Positions 18,461 to 26,881 of a DNA stretch of 64,000 bases are shown here, one piece after another. Within the stretch, counting starts at the first letter, position 1. Each line of letters begins with the position of its first letter. The translations under genes and the position numbers were made by a program. Under the pieces are notes generated by a model. The model saw only the letters and a program-made list of their open reading frames with translations, did no database searches and had not been told where the DNA came from. The stretch is from Oscillospiraceae bacterium (GTDB lineage: Bacteria; Bacillota; Clostridia; Saccharofermentanales; Saccharofermentanaceae): positions 62,001-126,000 of the forward strand of contig CADCLV010000004.1 of the NCBI GenBank assembly GCA_902802325.1. The letters are read 5' to 3'.

Positions 18461-19451
18461 CTTTCCTTTTTCCCATATCTATGTGGAAAAAAAGGTCCTC
18501 GGCCATCCCCGGACCAAGGCTATTCTGTCCCGTTTTTCCAAGTCCCGGGTCATAAAGATCGACCACTATAAAGATGTATTTAACCGCCCCCGGCAGAGCT
18601 TTCGTCTTCAGAAAGATTCTCCTTCTCTGATCCTTGCCGGAAACACCGGCGCTTCCGTTTTTCACGGATCTCCGGTCTGTCAGGATTTCGGATATGAAAA
18701 CTTCTACTACACCAGTTCCTGCAGAAACTGTATCTTCGACTGCGAATACTGTTTCTTACGAGGCATGTACGGCTCTGCCGATGTGGTCGTTTTCGTAAAC
18801 CTGGAAGATGCATTTTCCGAAGTCGAAGATCTTCTTTCGAAGCACCCGGTATATCTTTGCGTCTCCTTTGATACGGACCTGATCGCCCTGGAAAACCTGA
18901 CCGGCTACGTTTCCGCCTGGGCGGAATTTACGAAAGGCCATCCGGATCTGACAATAGAGATCCGAACCAAATCTTTCCGCAAAGATATCTTTCAAAAGAT
19001 CCCTTCCTGCGACCGCGTGATCTTCGCCTATACGATCTCCCCCAAGGAAGTCATCGGCCGGTTTGAAAAGCGCACCGCCACCTTGGCCGAGCGGCTCTCG
19101 GCGGCTTCCTGTGCCATGGAAAAAGGATTTCCGGTCCGGCTCTGCTTTGACCCGGTTATCTATCTTCCGGATTGGAAAAAAGCCTATACGGAACTGATCG
19201 AGGAGGTAAAAGGTTCCATCGACCTTTCCCGGATCAAAGATGTCAGTATCGGCACCTTCCGGATCTCATCGGAGTACATGAAAAAGCTTCGAAAAGATCT
19301 CCCCGGATCTTCTTTATGCCAGTTCCCCTTTGAAAACCACAACGGGGTCATGGAATATCCGGATAATCTTCGAAACGATATGGAATGCACACTTGTAACA
19401 CTGTTACAAAGCTCGATTTCTCAGGAAAAGATCTTCCTAGCCACCTTCTGA
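18435..19451 (+). CDS. splB: SPL-family radical SAM protein (spore photoproduct lyase-like)
   Basis: 338 residues. Radical SAM cluster motif C99-x3-C103-x2-C106 (CIFDCEYC). The rest follows the spore photoproduct lyase pattern, including SFDTDLIALENLT and the later YLPDWKKAYTELIEEV block. SPL repairs the thymine dimer of spore DNA with a 5'-deoxyadenosyl radical. By my alignment from memory, the hydrogen-donor Cys (141 in Bacillus) is Phe145 here, with a Cys three residues earlier (C142). So it may be a related but different repair enzyme. AAAGGAGGT lies before the ATG; the start is inside the upstream gene. Confidence 0.8.
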   Translation: MSSATVSYNFPFSHIYVEKKVLGHPRTKAILSRFSKSRVIKIDHYKDVFNRPRQSFRLQKDSPSLILAGNTGASVFHGSPVCQDFGYENFYYTSSCRNCIFDCEYCFLRGMYGSADVVVFVNLEDAFSEVEDLLSKHPVYLCVSFDTDLIALENLTGYVSAWAEFTKGHPDLTIEIRTKSFRKDIFQKIPSCDRVIFAYTISPKEVIGRFEKRTATLAERLSAASCAMEKGFPVRLCFDPVIYLPDWKKAYTELIEEVKGSIDLSRIKDVSIGTFRISSEYMKKLRKDLPGSSLCQFPFENHNGVMEYPDNLRNDMECTLVTLLQSSISQEKIFLATF

Positions 19452-19500
19452 CAGAAAGGTCTTTTCCAGGAAGAAAACTATATGGAAAAGAGGTAAAAAT

Positions 19501-20205
19501 ATGACCCGCACTGCCATAATCACCGGAGCTTCTTCCGGAATCGGAAAGGCGATCTGCGAGATCGTTTTACAAAGCGGCTATGAAGTATACGGAATCGGAA
19601 GAGACTTTTCCGAAGCCTCCTCCCTTCTTTCCCGGGAGAACTTTCACAAGGTGGAACTGGATCTTCTGGATACCGGAAAACTTCAGGAGGAAATAAAGAA
19701 TATTTCCAAGGGAAATGCACTGTCGCTTCTTATTAACTGCGCCGGGGTGGGGTACTACGGACTTCACGAGGAACTTTCCGCCAAGAGCATTTCCGAAATG
19801 GTGCGGGTAAACTTAGAAGTCCCTCTTCTTCTTTCCAACCTGCTTCTTCGGAAATTAAAAGAGAACTCCGGTACCATCATCAACATCGCATCGGTTACCG
19901 CATCTCAGAGTAATCCCCACGGTGCCGCCTACGGTGCCACCAAAGCAGGACTTCTCAGCTTTTCCAAGAGTCTTTTTGACGAAGCAAGAAAATATGGCGT
20001 GAAGGTCACTACGATCCTTCCGGACATGACAGATACGAAGCTATACCGGAATGCGGATTTCAAAGCTTGCGAAGAAGAAAATGCACGTCTTCTTCCAGAA
20101 GATATCGCAAAGGCAGTAGACTTTATTCTTCATCTTGATCCCCATCAGGTCATTACAGAACTTACGGTCCGTCCTCAGCTGCACCGTATCGAGAAAAAGA
20201 AATAA
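19501..20205 (+). CDS. Short-chain dehydrogenase/reductase
   Basis: 234 residues, classical SDR. NAD(P)-binding TGASSGIGKAI (about 9-19), NCAG, catalytic Ser in NIASVTAS, and YGATKAG (Tyr-x3-Lys). Arg in GIGRDF after the second strand suggests NADP(H). It lies 49 bp after the SPL gene with AAGAGGT before the ATG, so it likely belongs to the same operon. The substrate is unknown; such genes often neighbour SPL-like genes in Clostridia, but the link is not understood. Confidence 0.88.
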   Translation: MTRTAIITGASSGIGKAICEIVLQSGYEVYGIGRDFSEASSLLSRENFHKVELDLLDTGKLQEEIKNISKGNALSLLINCAGVGYYGLHEELSAKSISEMVRVNLEVPLLLSNLLLRKLKENSGTIINIASVTASQSNPHGAAYGATKAGLLSFSKSLFDEARKYGVKVTTILPDMTDTKLYRNADFKACEEENARLLPEDIAKAVDFILHLDPHQVITELTVRPQLHRIEKKK

Positions 20206-20228
20206 AGAATACGCATAGCGTGGATCCT

Positions 20229-21869
20229 TTACGGGATCGAAAGAGTCTCTCTTACAATGCTGTCGAATTCATTAAAATCCTCTATGGACAGGTCGACGAA
20301 TTGTGTTTCATCGTGGAAATTTTCGGGAAGATTAAAGATATGCACGTTGGGATTATTCGTTTCCGTGATCTCGGCCACATGGTGCTCATCCGTCAATCCG
20401 TTAATGAGGATCAGGGGTGTCGTGGTGGTATCCACGACCGCGCTTCTCGCTTCACTGACTGACGGGTCAAAGGAGAACCGCTCCCGGTGTTCTTTATATA
20501 CACGGAGCTCATAAAGATGCTCTTCCATGTCCTCTGTGATAGAAAGTTTCGCGCCGCTTCCGTCTTTTTCCAGCGCTTCCCGTAAATACGAAGCATCGTA
20601 AGCGTAGTATCCGTCTTCCCGGTAACACTGGAAAACGAAATTGTAGTAGCGGGATTTATCTTCGTATTCCGAGCCGTCCAGTTCATACTGCCAGGGACCA
20701 TAGCAAGTGACCAGTATACTTTCAAATTCCTGAAGGTAATACTGCTCCGGATATTGATCTTTCATACTCAGGATATCCGCCATATCCTTAAAGGTATCTT
20801 CCGGATCGTACTGCCAAAGAAAAGCCAGATCCAAAACCGCGCAGTCAAAAAGGATATCCGGCGTCATCTCCTCAGACAAAGTCAGTCCCATTGTCGTCAC
20901 TTCTTTATAGTACATCTCCACAAGTTCTTCTCTATTTTTAATGGCTTCCACCTGAAATGCCAATACCAGATCCCGGTATTCCTTCGCTTTTTCTTTTCCA
21001 TACCGCGCATCTCCTGCCGTAGACCAGGTATATTCATACATGCCGGGGAATCCCCGGTTACAGCGAAGCATCGCCGCTTCGGCAATAAACAGATCGCAGT
21101 CATCGGGATAGCGGGACAGGTGATAGGCCGTAAATTCTCCTCCCTTACTCATCCCTTCGAAGCACCATTTGCCGGACAGAATAGTCTTTAATCCTGTGAT
21201 CATAAGATGGAAATCGTCTGCTGCCTGACTACATGTCAGGTATTCCCAGTAATCCGGATTATCGTAGGCAAAGCCCTCCGGAAGTGACTCCCCGTCAAAA
21301 CGGTATTCCGGCTCAATAAAATTACATTCGTAATACCTTGAAAACTCTTCCACATCATATTCGCCCGGCACTTCTTCAAAAAGATGCCCGACGCCGTTAA
21401 ATATACTGTAGCCGCTGCAGTAGAAATGATTGGGCCGTTCTTCTCCCAGATAGTAGATATACATTCTCTGGTAAAAAGTGCCCTTTTCCGGATCGTTGTG
21501 ATCCAGTGGCATTTCGTAATAGACCATATACTGGTTCTCTTCATATTCCGGAAGACGTTCCACCGAGACCACGCACGGAAGGCTTCTGACCTTATCGGCA
21601 AATTCACCTTCGGCCCGAAGATTTCCCTGCCCGATCACATCAGATGAATTTGCAGAAGACGAAGAAGCACTCGTTTCACTGCTCTCTTCTGTTTCCGGCG
21701 AAGTCGTTTCTGAAGGTGCTTCCGTCGTCTCCACCGACTCGGACGTAGTTGTGGTCTTCTTGGCTTTCTTCTTCTTTTTCGTTGTCTCACCGGTCTGCCT
21801 ACAGGAAGAAAACAGCATCGTTCCTACCAGAAGAAGCGCCATGAGATTTATAAGTTTCTGTCTTTTCAT
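20229..21869 (-). CDS. Secreted lipoprotein peptidase, S37 (tripeptidyl aminopeptidase) family
   Basis: The frame opens at 21911, but ATG 21869 has AAAGGA ten bases upstream and begins a lipoprotein signal: MKRQKLINLMALLLVGTM then LFSSC (lipobox Cys). A Lys/Thr/Ser/Glu stalk of about 60 residues follows. The catalytic domain has the nucleophile loop GMSKGGEFTAYHL, of alpha/beta-hydrolase type, and a C-terminal LINGLTDEHHVAE and NLPENFHDE that can supply Asp and His. This matches the PS-10/S37 peptidases, which release tripeptides. It probably feeds on peptides outside the cell. It converges with the SDR gene 23 bp away. Confidence 0.82.
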   Translation of the reverse strand: MKRQKLINLMALLLVGTMLFSSCRQTGETTKKKKKAKKTTTTSESVETTEAPSETTSPETEESSETSASSSSANSSDVIGQGNLRAEGEFADKVRSLPCVVSVERLPEYEENQYMVYYEMPLDHNDPEKGTFYQRMYIYYLGEERPNHFYCSGYSIFNGVGHLFEEVPGEYDVEEFSRYYECNFIEPEYRFDGESLPEGFAYDNPDYWEYLTCSQAADDFHLMITGLKTILSGKWCFEGMSKGGEFTAYHLSRYPDDCDLFIAEAAMLRCNRGFPGMYEYTWSTAGDARYGKEKAKEYRDLVLAFQVEAIKNREELVEMYYKEVTTMGLTLSEEMTPDILFDCAVLDLAFLWQYDPEDTFKDMADILSMKDQYPEQYYLQEFESILVTCYGPWQYELDGSEYEDKSRYYNFVFQCYREDGYYAYDASYLREALEKDGSGAKLSITEDMEEHLYELRVYKEHRERFSFDPSVSEARSAVVDTTTTPLILINGLTDEHHVAEITETNNPNVHIFNLPENFHDETQFVDLSIEDFNEFDSIVRETLSIP

Positions 21870-22014
21870 ATCCTTGCTGTCCTTTATCGATTTCGGCGAT
21901 GCCCAATCCACAATTTTATTTTACTGGAAAACATATGCTTCTTCCATAACAGAATCGTCATGAGAAGAAGCATACGGGTAGAGGGTATTATGAATATGTG
22001 AAAGGATGCAAAGT

Positions 22015-22482
22015 TTAGGAATGGATCTTAAGAACGCTGTTCTTTCCATTCAGTTCAATGATCGTCTCGGAAGACGGCTCTTCCGGCACCAGACAGGAGA
22101 TCGTATTATTCTTTCCTTCAGTCCGTGTAGCAAATCTTGCTCCGCTTGGAATAACAAGTCCTGCTTCTCCGGAGATCATGTTGATATCGATATTTCCGGA
22201 AAGGGTATCTGTATTGATCAGAAGTTTTCCTTTCCCATCGATCTCGATGCGGGAATAAGAAATCCCCTTTAAGTTTACAGTTGCATTTTCCACAGAAAGC
22301 TCGATATGGTCTGCTTTCGGCGGAATGCCGATGGTAGCATTTTCCACGCCGTCGATAATGATCTCGGCCTGATCATGGCTGGATTCAAAAGTCACTTTCG
22401 AGGGTACCACGAGGGTGTCGTTATCGGTAGCAAAGATGGTAACTTCAGATGCCTTTTTGATGGTGATCTCGTAATCTTTCAT
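22015..22482 (-). CDS. Beta-repeat protein of unknown function
   Basis: The frame opens at 22509, but ATG 22482 (MKDYEITIKKASEV) has GGAGG eight bases upstream. 155 residues made of short alternating strands with repeated patterns (IELSVENATVNL, IEIDGKGKLLINTD, IDINMISGEAGLVI), as in DUF4097-like or adhesin-like beta-helix domains. No signal peptide or membrane helix, so it is probably cytoplasmic or exported by another route. It stands alone. Confidence 0.68.
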   Translation of the reverse strand: MKDYEITIKKASEVTIFATDNDTLVVPSKVTFESSHDQAEIIIDGVENATIGIPPKADHIELSVENATVNLKGISYSRIEIDGKGKLLINTDTLSGNIDINMISGEAGLVIPSGARFATRTEGKNNTISCLVPEEPSSETIIELNGKNSVLKIHS

Positions 22483-22611
22483 GTGTATTTCCTCCAGGTT
22501 TTTCGTCATGTTTGTTTATTTCTAAAATGATTGCGTTTTCTTTTCACTTTCGCTCTTTATGGTTTAAGGATATCATCCGGCTCCCGGGAAATCCTTAAAC
22601 AATTATTAAAT

Positions 22612-22650
22612 CGAAAAAAGGAAAAGAGCCGCCCGTTTGGGACAGCTCTT
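22612..22650 (-). terminator. Terminator after metF
   Basis: Hairpin arms AAGAGC (22624-22629) / GCTCTT (22645-22650) with an inner CCC/GGG. On the minus strand it is followed by TTTTCCTTTTTT. Confidence 0.8.
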
Positions 22651-22679
22651 CTCCGGCTGGTGTGACAACTACGGAAAGA

Positions 22680-23403
22680 TTATACGATGTTTTTGATTCC
22701 TTCGCAGATCCGTCTTGCTACCACGGGATTATTCATGGTGTAGAGATGGATCCCCGGGATATCACTGACCAGAAGGTCTGTTGATCACCGGCATCACCCC
22801 GGGAAGGATCGGCACATTAATGTCCGCGATCTGACACTCCTCGTTGAACTGATAGAATTTATCGTTATCGAAAAAGAGCTGGGATATAAGGACTTCCGCT
22901 CCGGCGCCGACCTTGGCTTTCAGCGCTTTGATCTCGCTGACACGCCCGGAGGATTCCGGATGGCATTCCGGATAGCAGGCGCCTAAGAAGCAGAAATCGT
23001 GGTCCGGCTTTAAGTAGGAAATGAGATCCGAAGAATGCTTGAAATCATTCTTTTCCGGGATCCGGGGATTCCGGTCTCCACGAAGAGCCAGCACATTCTG
23101 GATCCCCTCCTCGGAAAGGACATGGGCAAACTCTTCCATCTCGGAACGGTCGTAGTGCAGGCACGTAAGATGTACTACCGGCTCGATCTTATAGTCGTTT
23201 TTGATCTTCTTGGCAAGCTCGATGGTCCGGTTGCAGTTACTGGATCCGCCGGCGCCGAAAGTCACGCTTATAAAGTCCGGATTCAGCTCGGACAGTACAG
23301 ATAGAGTCTCATCTATGTTTTCCAGTTCCGTATCTTTCTTCGGCGGAAAGATCTCGAAAGACAGACTCTTCTTTTTCTTTTTATAGATCTCGGAAACCTT
23401 CAC
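22680..23403 (-). pseudogene. metF: 5,10-methylenetetrahydrofolate reductase, internal deletion with frame change
   Basis: The best start is GTG 23403 (VKVSEIYKKKKKSLSFEIFPP) with GAGGAGG eight bases upstream. The frame follows MetF (SFEIFPPKK, VTFGAGGS, ALRGD, SQLFFDN) up to GVMPVINRP, then reads SGQ and a stop at 22762. In the next frame, directly after the same point, runs LLVSDIPGIHLYTMNNPVV to a stop at 22680-22682. That is the normal MetF C terminus. Roughly 50 residues between these blocks are missing compared with the usual clostridial length. The lost part carries C-terminal barrel strands that bind folate and FAD. MetF makes 5-methyl-THF for MetE, whose gene lies just upstream. Confidence 0.8.
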
Positions 23404-23472
23404 CGGTCTTCCCTCCTCGTTATCCGCAGCCTCCCCCGGAAAAGATCCGGGAGGAAGAACTGCTGTCATCAA

Positions 23473-25740
23473 TTACTTCTCGCGAACGATTTTGGCCGCC
23501 GCCACAAGGTTTTGAAGGCTGGCCTTCGTCTCTTCATCACCACGGGTCTTTAAGCCGCAGTCCGGGTTGACCCAGAGTTTTTCGTCAGAGATCTTTTCCC
23601 GCATCTTGGTAAGTGCATTTACGATCTCCTCTACCGACGGAACACGGGGGCTGTGGATATCGTAAACACCAGGGCCTACTTCGGTCTTAAAGTGGTTTTC
23701 CATAAGCGCATCCAATATCAGAAGATCTGAACGGGAAGCTTCGAAAGTGATAACGTCTGCATCCATGGCATCGATGGCCGGGATGATGTCGGTAAATTCA
23801 CTGTAGCACATGTGGGTGTGGACCTGGGTCTCCGGACGGACTCCGCTATGTACCAGACGGAATGCCGGGATGGCCCAGTCAAGATATTCACTGTACCAGT
23901 CGGACTTTCTAAGCGGCAGCTTTTCGCGAAGCGCGGCTTCGTCGATCTGGATGATATCGATCCCTGCTTTTTCCAGATCCAGAACTTCATCCCGGATCGC
24001 AAGGGCGATCTGCAATGTGCTTTCCTTAATGGAAATATCTTCTCTCGGGAAAGACCAGTTGAGGATGGTAACCGGACCTGTCAGCATGCCCTTCACCGGC
24101 TTATTGGTGCAGGACTTGGCAAACTTGCTCCACTCCACTGTGATCGGCTCTTTCCGGCTGACGTCGCCCCAGATGATCGGCGGTTTTACGCAGCGGGTAC
24201 CATAGGACTGTACCCAGGCCTGACGGGTGAAGACATAACCGGAAAGATGCTCACCGAAATATTCCACCATGTCGTTTCTTTCAAATTCACCGTGAACCAG
24301 TACATCCAGTCCGATCTCTTCCTGAAGATGGATGCAGGATTGAATCTTCTCTTTATTAAAAGCAATGTATTCTTCCTTGGAGATCTCGCCTTTTCTGAAT
24401 GCCTGACGGTTCTTTCTGACATCCTGTGTCTGCGGAAAAGACCCGATGGTGGTCGTCGGGAAAAGCGGCAGATTAAGTTTCTCCTTCTGGATCTTTTCTC
24501 TTTCCGCGAAGACCGGACGGCGCTCGTAGTCGCCATCGGAAATACTGTTTACACGCTTCTGCACAGCTTCATCTGTGCTGTCTACACGGGAAACGAACAG
24601 GGCTTTGTTAGCCGAAAGAATCTCTTCTGCTCCTGCTTCATTTTCAAAGATCCGGGAGATCTCGGAAAGTTCCTGAAGCTTTTCTTCCGCAAATGCAAAG
24701 TGCTTGATGTATTCCTTTGGAAGAGCATCTTCACCGAAAAGAGAATACGGCACATGAAGAAGGGAGCAGGAAGTGGAAAGGACCACATTCTCACCGACGG
24801 TCTTCTTCAGGGAAGTAATTGTAGAAAGAGTTTTTTCATACTGATTCTTCCAGATGTTTTTACCGTTAAGAAGGCCGGCAAAAAGAATTGTCTCTTTCGA
24901 AAAACCAAATTCAGCAAGAAGTGTCGCTGTCTGCTTTCCTTCCAGGAAATCCAGACCGATTCCGTCAAAAGGAAGAGCGATCAGATCGGAATAGATATCC
25001 CGCACATCGCCAAAATAGGTCTGAAGAAGGATCTTTGCCGTGTTCTTTTCTGCCAGGATCGTTGTATAGATGGTGGTGAATAATTTAATTTCTTCCGAAG
25101 AAAGATCTCTTACCAGATACGGCTCATCGAACTGGATCCACTGTGCGCCTTCCACAGAAAGTTTTTTAAGAAGTTCCACATAAGCAGAAACCACAGCCGG
25201 AGCCACATCAGAGGCAGTCTTCTTTCCGGTATAGCGGGAAAGCTTCAGGAACGTGAAAGGTCCGATCAGCTGGACTTTGGTTTCTACTCCCTGTGCCTTT
25301 GCTTCCTTATATTCTTCTATCGGCTTATTTCCGGAAAGGCGGATCTCTGTATCGTCATCGATCTCCGGAACCAGATAGTGGTAGTTTGTATTAAACCACT
25401 TCTTCATGGCAAGAGCTTTCACGTTACCCTTTTCTCCCTGGTAACCACGTGCCATGGCAAAATATGTCTCCAGATCCGAAAGGCCCAGCTCCTGATACCG
25501 CTTCGGGATCGCATTCAAAAGCACTGCCGTATCCAGTACATTATCGTAAAAAGAAAAGTCATTGGAAGAAATGAAGGTGATATTTGCCTTCTTCTGGGAC
25601 TCCCAGTTGCCTTTGCGGATCTCGGACGCAACGGAAAGAAGTTCCGCTTCCGAGATCTCATTTTTAAAAAATTTTTCTGACGCGAATTTTAATTCACGGT
25701 TTTTTCCGATTCGGGGATAACCGATGACTGATGTACGCAT
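23473..25740 (-). CDS. metE: Cobalamin-independent methionine synthase
   Basis: 755 residues from ATG 25740, which has AAGGAG eight bases upstream; a GTG nine bases earlier is possible but less likely. Two-barrel enzyme: N-terminal half begins [16 protein letters not shown]-terminal half has [10 protein letters not shown], the zinc ligands in [10 protein letters not shown] (His, Cys) and DCGLKTR (Cys), and [12 protein letters not shown]. It transfers methyl from 5-methyltetrahydropteroyl-glutamate to homocysteine. metF follows about 70 bp downstream; a divergent LysR gene and two palindromes lie upstream. Confidence 0.97.
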   Translation of the reverse strand: MRTSVIGYPRIGKNRELKFASEKFFKNEISEAELLSVASEIRKGNWESQKKANITFISSNDFSFYDNVLDTAVLLNAIPKRYQELGLSDLETYFAMARGYQGEKGNVKALAMKKWFNTNYHYLVPEIDDDTEIRLSGNKPIEEYKEAKAQGVETKVQLIGPFTFLKLSRYTGKKTASDVAPAVVSAYVELLKKLSVEGAQWIQFDEPYLVRDLSSEEIKLFTTIYTTILAEKNTAKILLQTYFGDVRDIYSDLIALPFDGIGLDFLEGKQTATLLAEFGFSKETILFAGLLNGKNIWKNQYEKTLSTITSLKKTVGENVVLSTSCSLLHVPYSLFGEDALPKEYIKHFAFAEEKLQELSEISRIFENEAGAEEILSANKALFVSRVDSTDEAVQKRVNSISDGDYERRPVFAEREKIQKEKLNLPLFPTTTIGSFPQTQDVRKNRQAFRKGEISKEEYIAFNKEKIQSCIHLQEEIGLDVLVHGEFERNDMVEYFGEHLSGYVFTRQAWVQSYGTRCVKPPIIWGDVSRKEPITVEWSKFAKSCTNKPVKGMLTGPVTILNWSFPREDISIKESTLQIALAIRDEVLDLEKAGIDIIQIDEAALREKLPLRKSDWYSEYLDWAIPAFRLVHSGVRPETQVHTHMCYSEFTDIIPAIDAMDADVITFEASRSDLLILDALMENHFKTEVGPGVYDIHSPRVPSVEEIVNALTKMREKISDEKLWVNPDCGLKTRGDEETKASLQNLVAAAKIVREK

Positions 25741-25781
25741 GTTCCTCACTCCTTGCTCTTTTTCGTTTTCTGTTGGTGTGA

Positions 25782-25810
25782 AGTATAAACCTAGTGACTT
25801 TCTAGGTAAA
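25782..25810 (-). promoter_or_regulatory. metE promoter
   Basis: Minus strand -35 TTTACC (25805-25810), 17-bp spacer, -10 TATACT (25782-25787). The poor -35 suits an activator-dependent promoter. Confidence 0.6.
25790..25806. promoter_or_regulatory. LysR-type operator 1 (CCTAG-N7-CTAGG)
   Basis: Palindrome between the -35 and -10 of metE; its centre is 43 bp from operator 2, about four DNA turns. It would act as the activation site of a LysR regulator. Confidence 0.6.
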
Positions 25811-25831
25811 ATATGAAAAAGGTGTTTCTTT

Positions 25832-25850
25832 CCATAGATTTTTCCTATGG
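25832..25850. promoter_or_regulatory. LysR-type operator 2 (CCATAG-N7-CTATGG)
   Basis: Palindrome centred about 65 bp upstream of the predicted metE start site, the classical recognition site position for LysR regulators. The core ATAG-N7-CTAT matches the MtaR/MetR box I recall from streptococci. It also overlaps the promoter of lysR, so it may mediate autorepression. Confidence 0.65.
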
Positions 25851-25907
25851 TTGTGTTATACTCGTGATTGAAACCTATTAAGAAAGCGAATTAAGGAGAC
25901 CCCACCC

Positions 25908-26819
25908 ATGACTCTGAAACAGCTGCAATATGTCACAGAAGTCGCCAATACCGGAAACATTACCGAAGCCGCCCGGCGCCTTTTCATCGCCCAGCCAAGC
26001 CTCACCGCTTCCATTCAGGAACTGGAAAAAGAATACGGGATCCAGATCTTTCACAGGTCCCGAAAAGGAATCGAGATCACCAGAGAAGGAGAAGAATTTC
26101 TCGGATATGCAAGACAGGTACTGGAACAGGCAAACCTCATAAATGAACGGTATAACGGCACCACTTCCGGTAAGCACCGCTTTTCTGTTTCTTCCCAGCA
26201 CTACTCTTTCGTGGTGGAATCTTTCGTTTCTTTATTAGAAAAAGTCGGCGGTGATAAATATGAATTCCATATGAGAGAAACGGAGACATATGAGATCATC
26301 CAGGACGTATCGAATCTTCGAAGCGAGATCGGTGTTCTTTATAAGAACGGCTTTAACGAAACCGTGATTGAAAAGACACTTCGGGATAACGACCTTTTTT
26401 TCACACCGCTTTTTAAAGCCAAACCACATGTGTTTGTGGGAAGAAATTCTCCACTTTCCAAGAAACGTTCTCTGACTCTTTCCGATCTTACGGCCTATCC
26501 CCGTCTTTCTTATGAACAAGGTGCCCATAACTCCTTTTATTTTTCCGAAGAGATCTTAAGTACCGTCGATGCGGATAAAGAGATCATCGTCCGTGACCGT
26601 GCCACCCTTTTTAACATGCTCATCGGTCTTAACGGCTACACTATCTGTAGTGGTGTGATCTCTGAAGAACTGAATGGTCCCGGCATCGTGGCCCGTCCCC
26701 TTAAAGTCGATGAATATATGGAGATCGGTTATATTCTTCCCAAGGCCATTACGCCTTCAAATCTAACGATGCAATATATAGATATCCTTCGATCTGTCTG
26801 CAAAGCGGCTGGGAAATAA
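25908..26819 (+). CDS. LysR-family regulator, probably of methionine genes
   Basis: 303 residues. Winged helix at the N terminus (LKQLQYVTEVANTGNITEAARRLFIAQPSLTASIQELEKE), linker helix, then a periplasmic-binding-protein fold for the co-inducer (about 90-300). In family members of this kind the effector is homocysteine or O-acetylserine. It is divergent from metE across a 167-bp region with two palindromes. Start ATG follows AAGGAG. A candidate -10 TATACT is at 25857-25862. Confidence 0.88.
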   Translation: MTLKQLQYVTEVANTGNITEAARRLFIAQPSLTASIQELEKEYGIQIFHRSRKGIEITREGEEFLGYARQVLEQANLINERYNGTTSGKHRFSVSSQHYSFVVESFVSLLEKVGGDKYEFHMRETETYEIIQDVSNLRSEIGVLYKNGFNETVIEKTLRDNDLFFTPLFKAKPHVFVGRNSPLSKKRSLTLSDLTAYPRLSYEQGAHNSFYFSEEILSTVDADKEIIVRDRATLFNMLIGLNGYTICSGVISEELNGPGIVARPLKVDEYMEIGYILPKAITPSNLTMQYIDILRSVCKAAGK

Positions 26820-26828
26820 GACTTTCAC

Positions 26829-26862
26829 AAAAAAGCGCAGACCCCAAGGCCTGCGCTTTTTT
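26829..26862. terminator. Bidirectional terminator between lysR and rho
   Basis: Inverted repeat AAAAAAGCGCAG / CTGCGCTTTTTT with a 10-base loop; suited to both convergent genes. Confidence 0.9.
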
Positions 26863-26881
26863 CGTCTGTTGTTTTATTGGA

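Noticed and set aside
22762-23472. metF start at 23472
   Set aside because: The first 23 residues are not MetF-like and GTG 23403 has a strong ribosome site.
23812-25083. 423-codon plus-strand frame opposite metE
   Set aside because: Antisense shadow of a conserved enzyme.
25741-25907. SAM riboswitch before metE
   Set aside because: The leader is too short and lacks the conserved core; LysR palindromes explain the region better.
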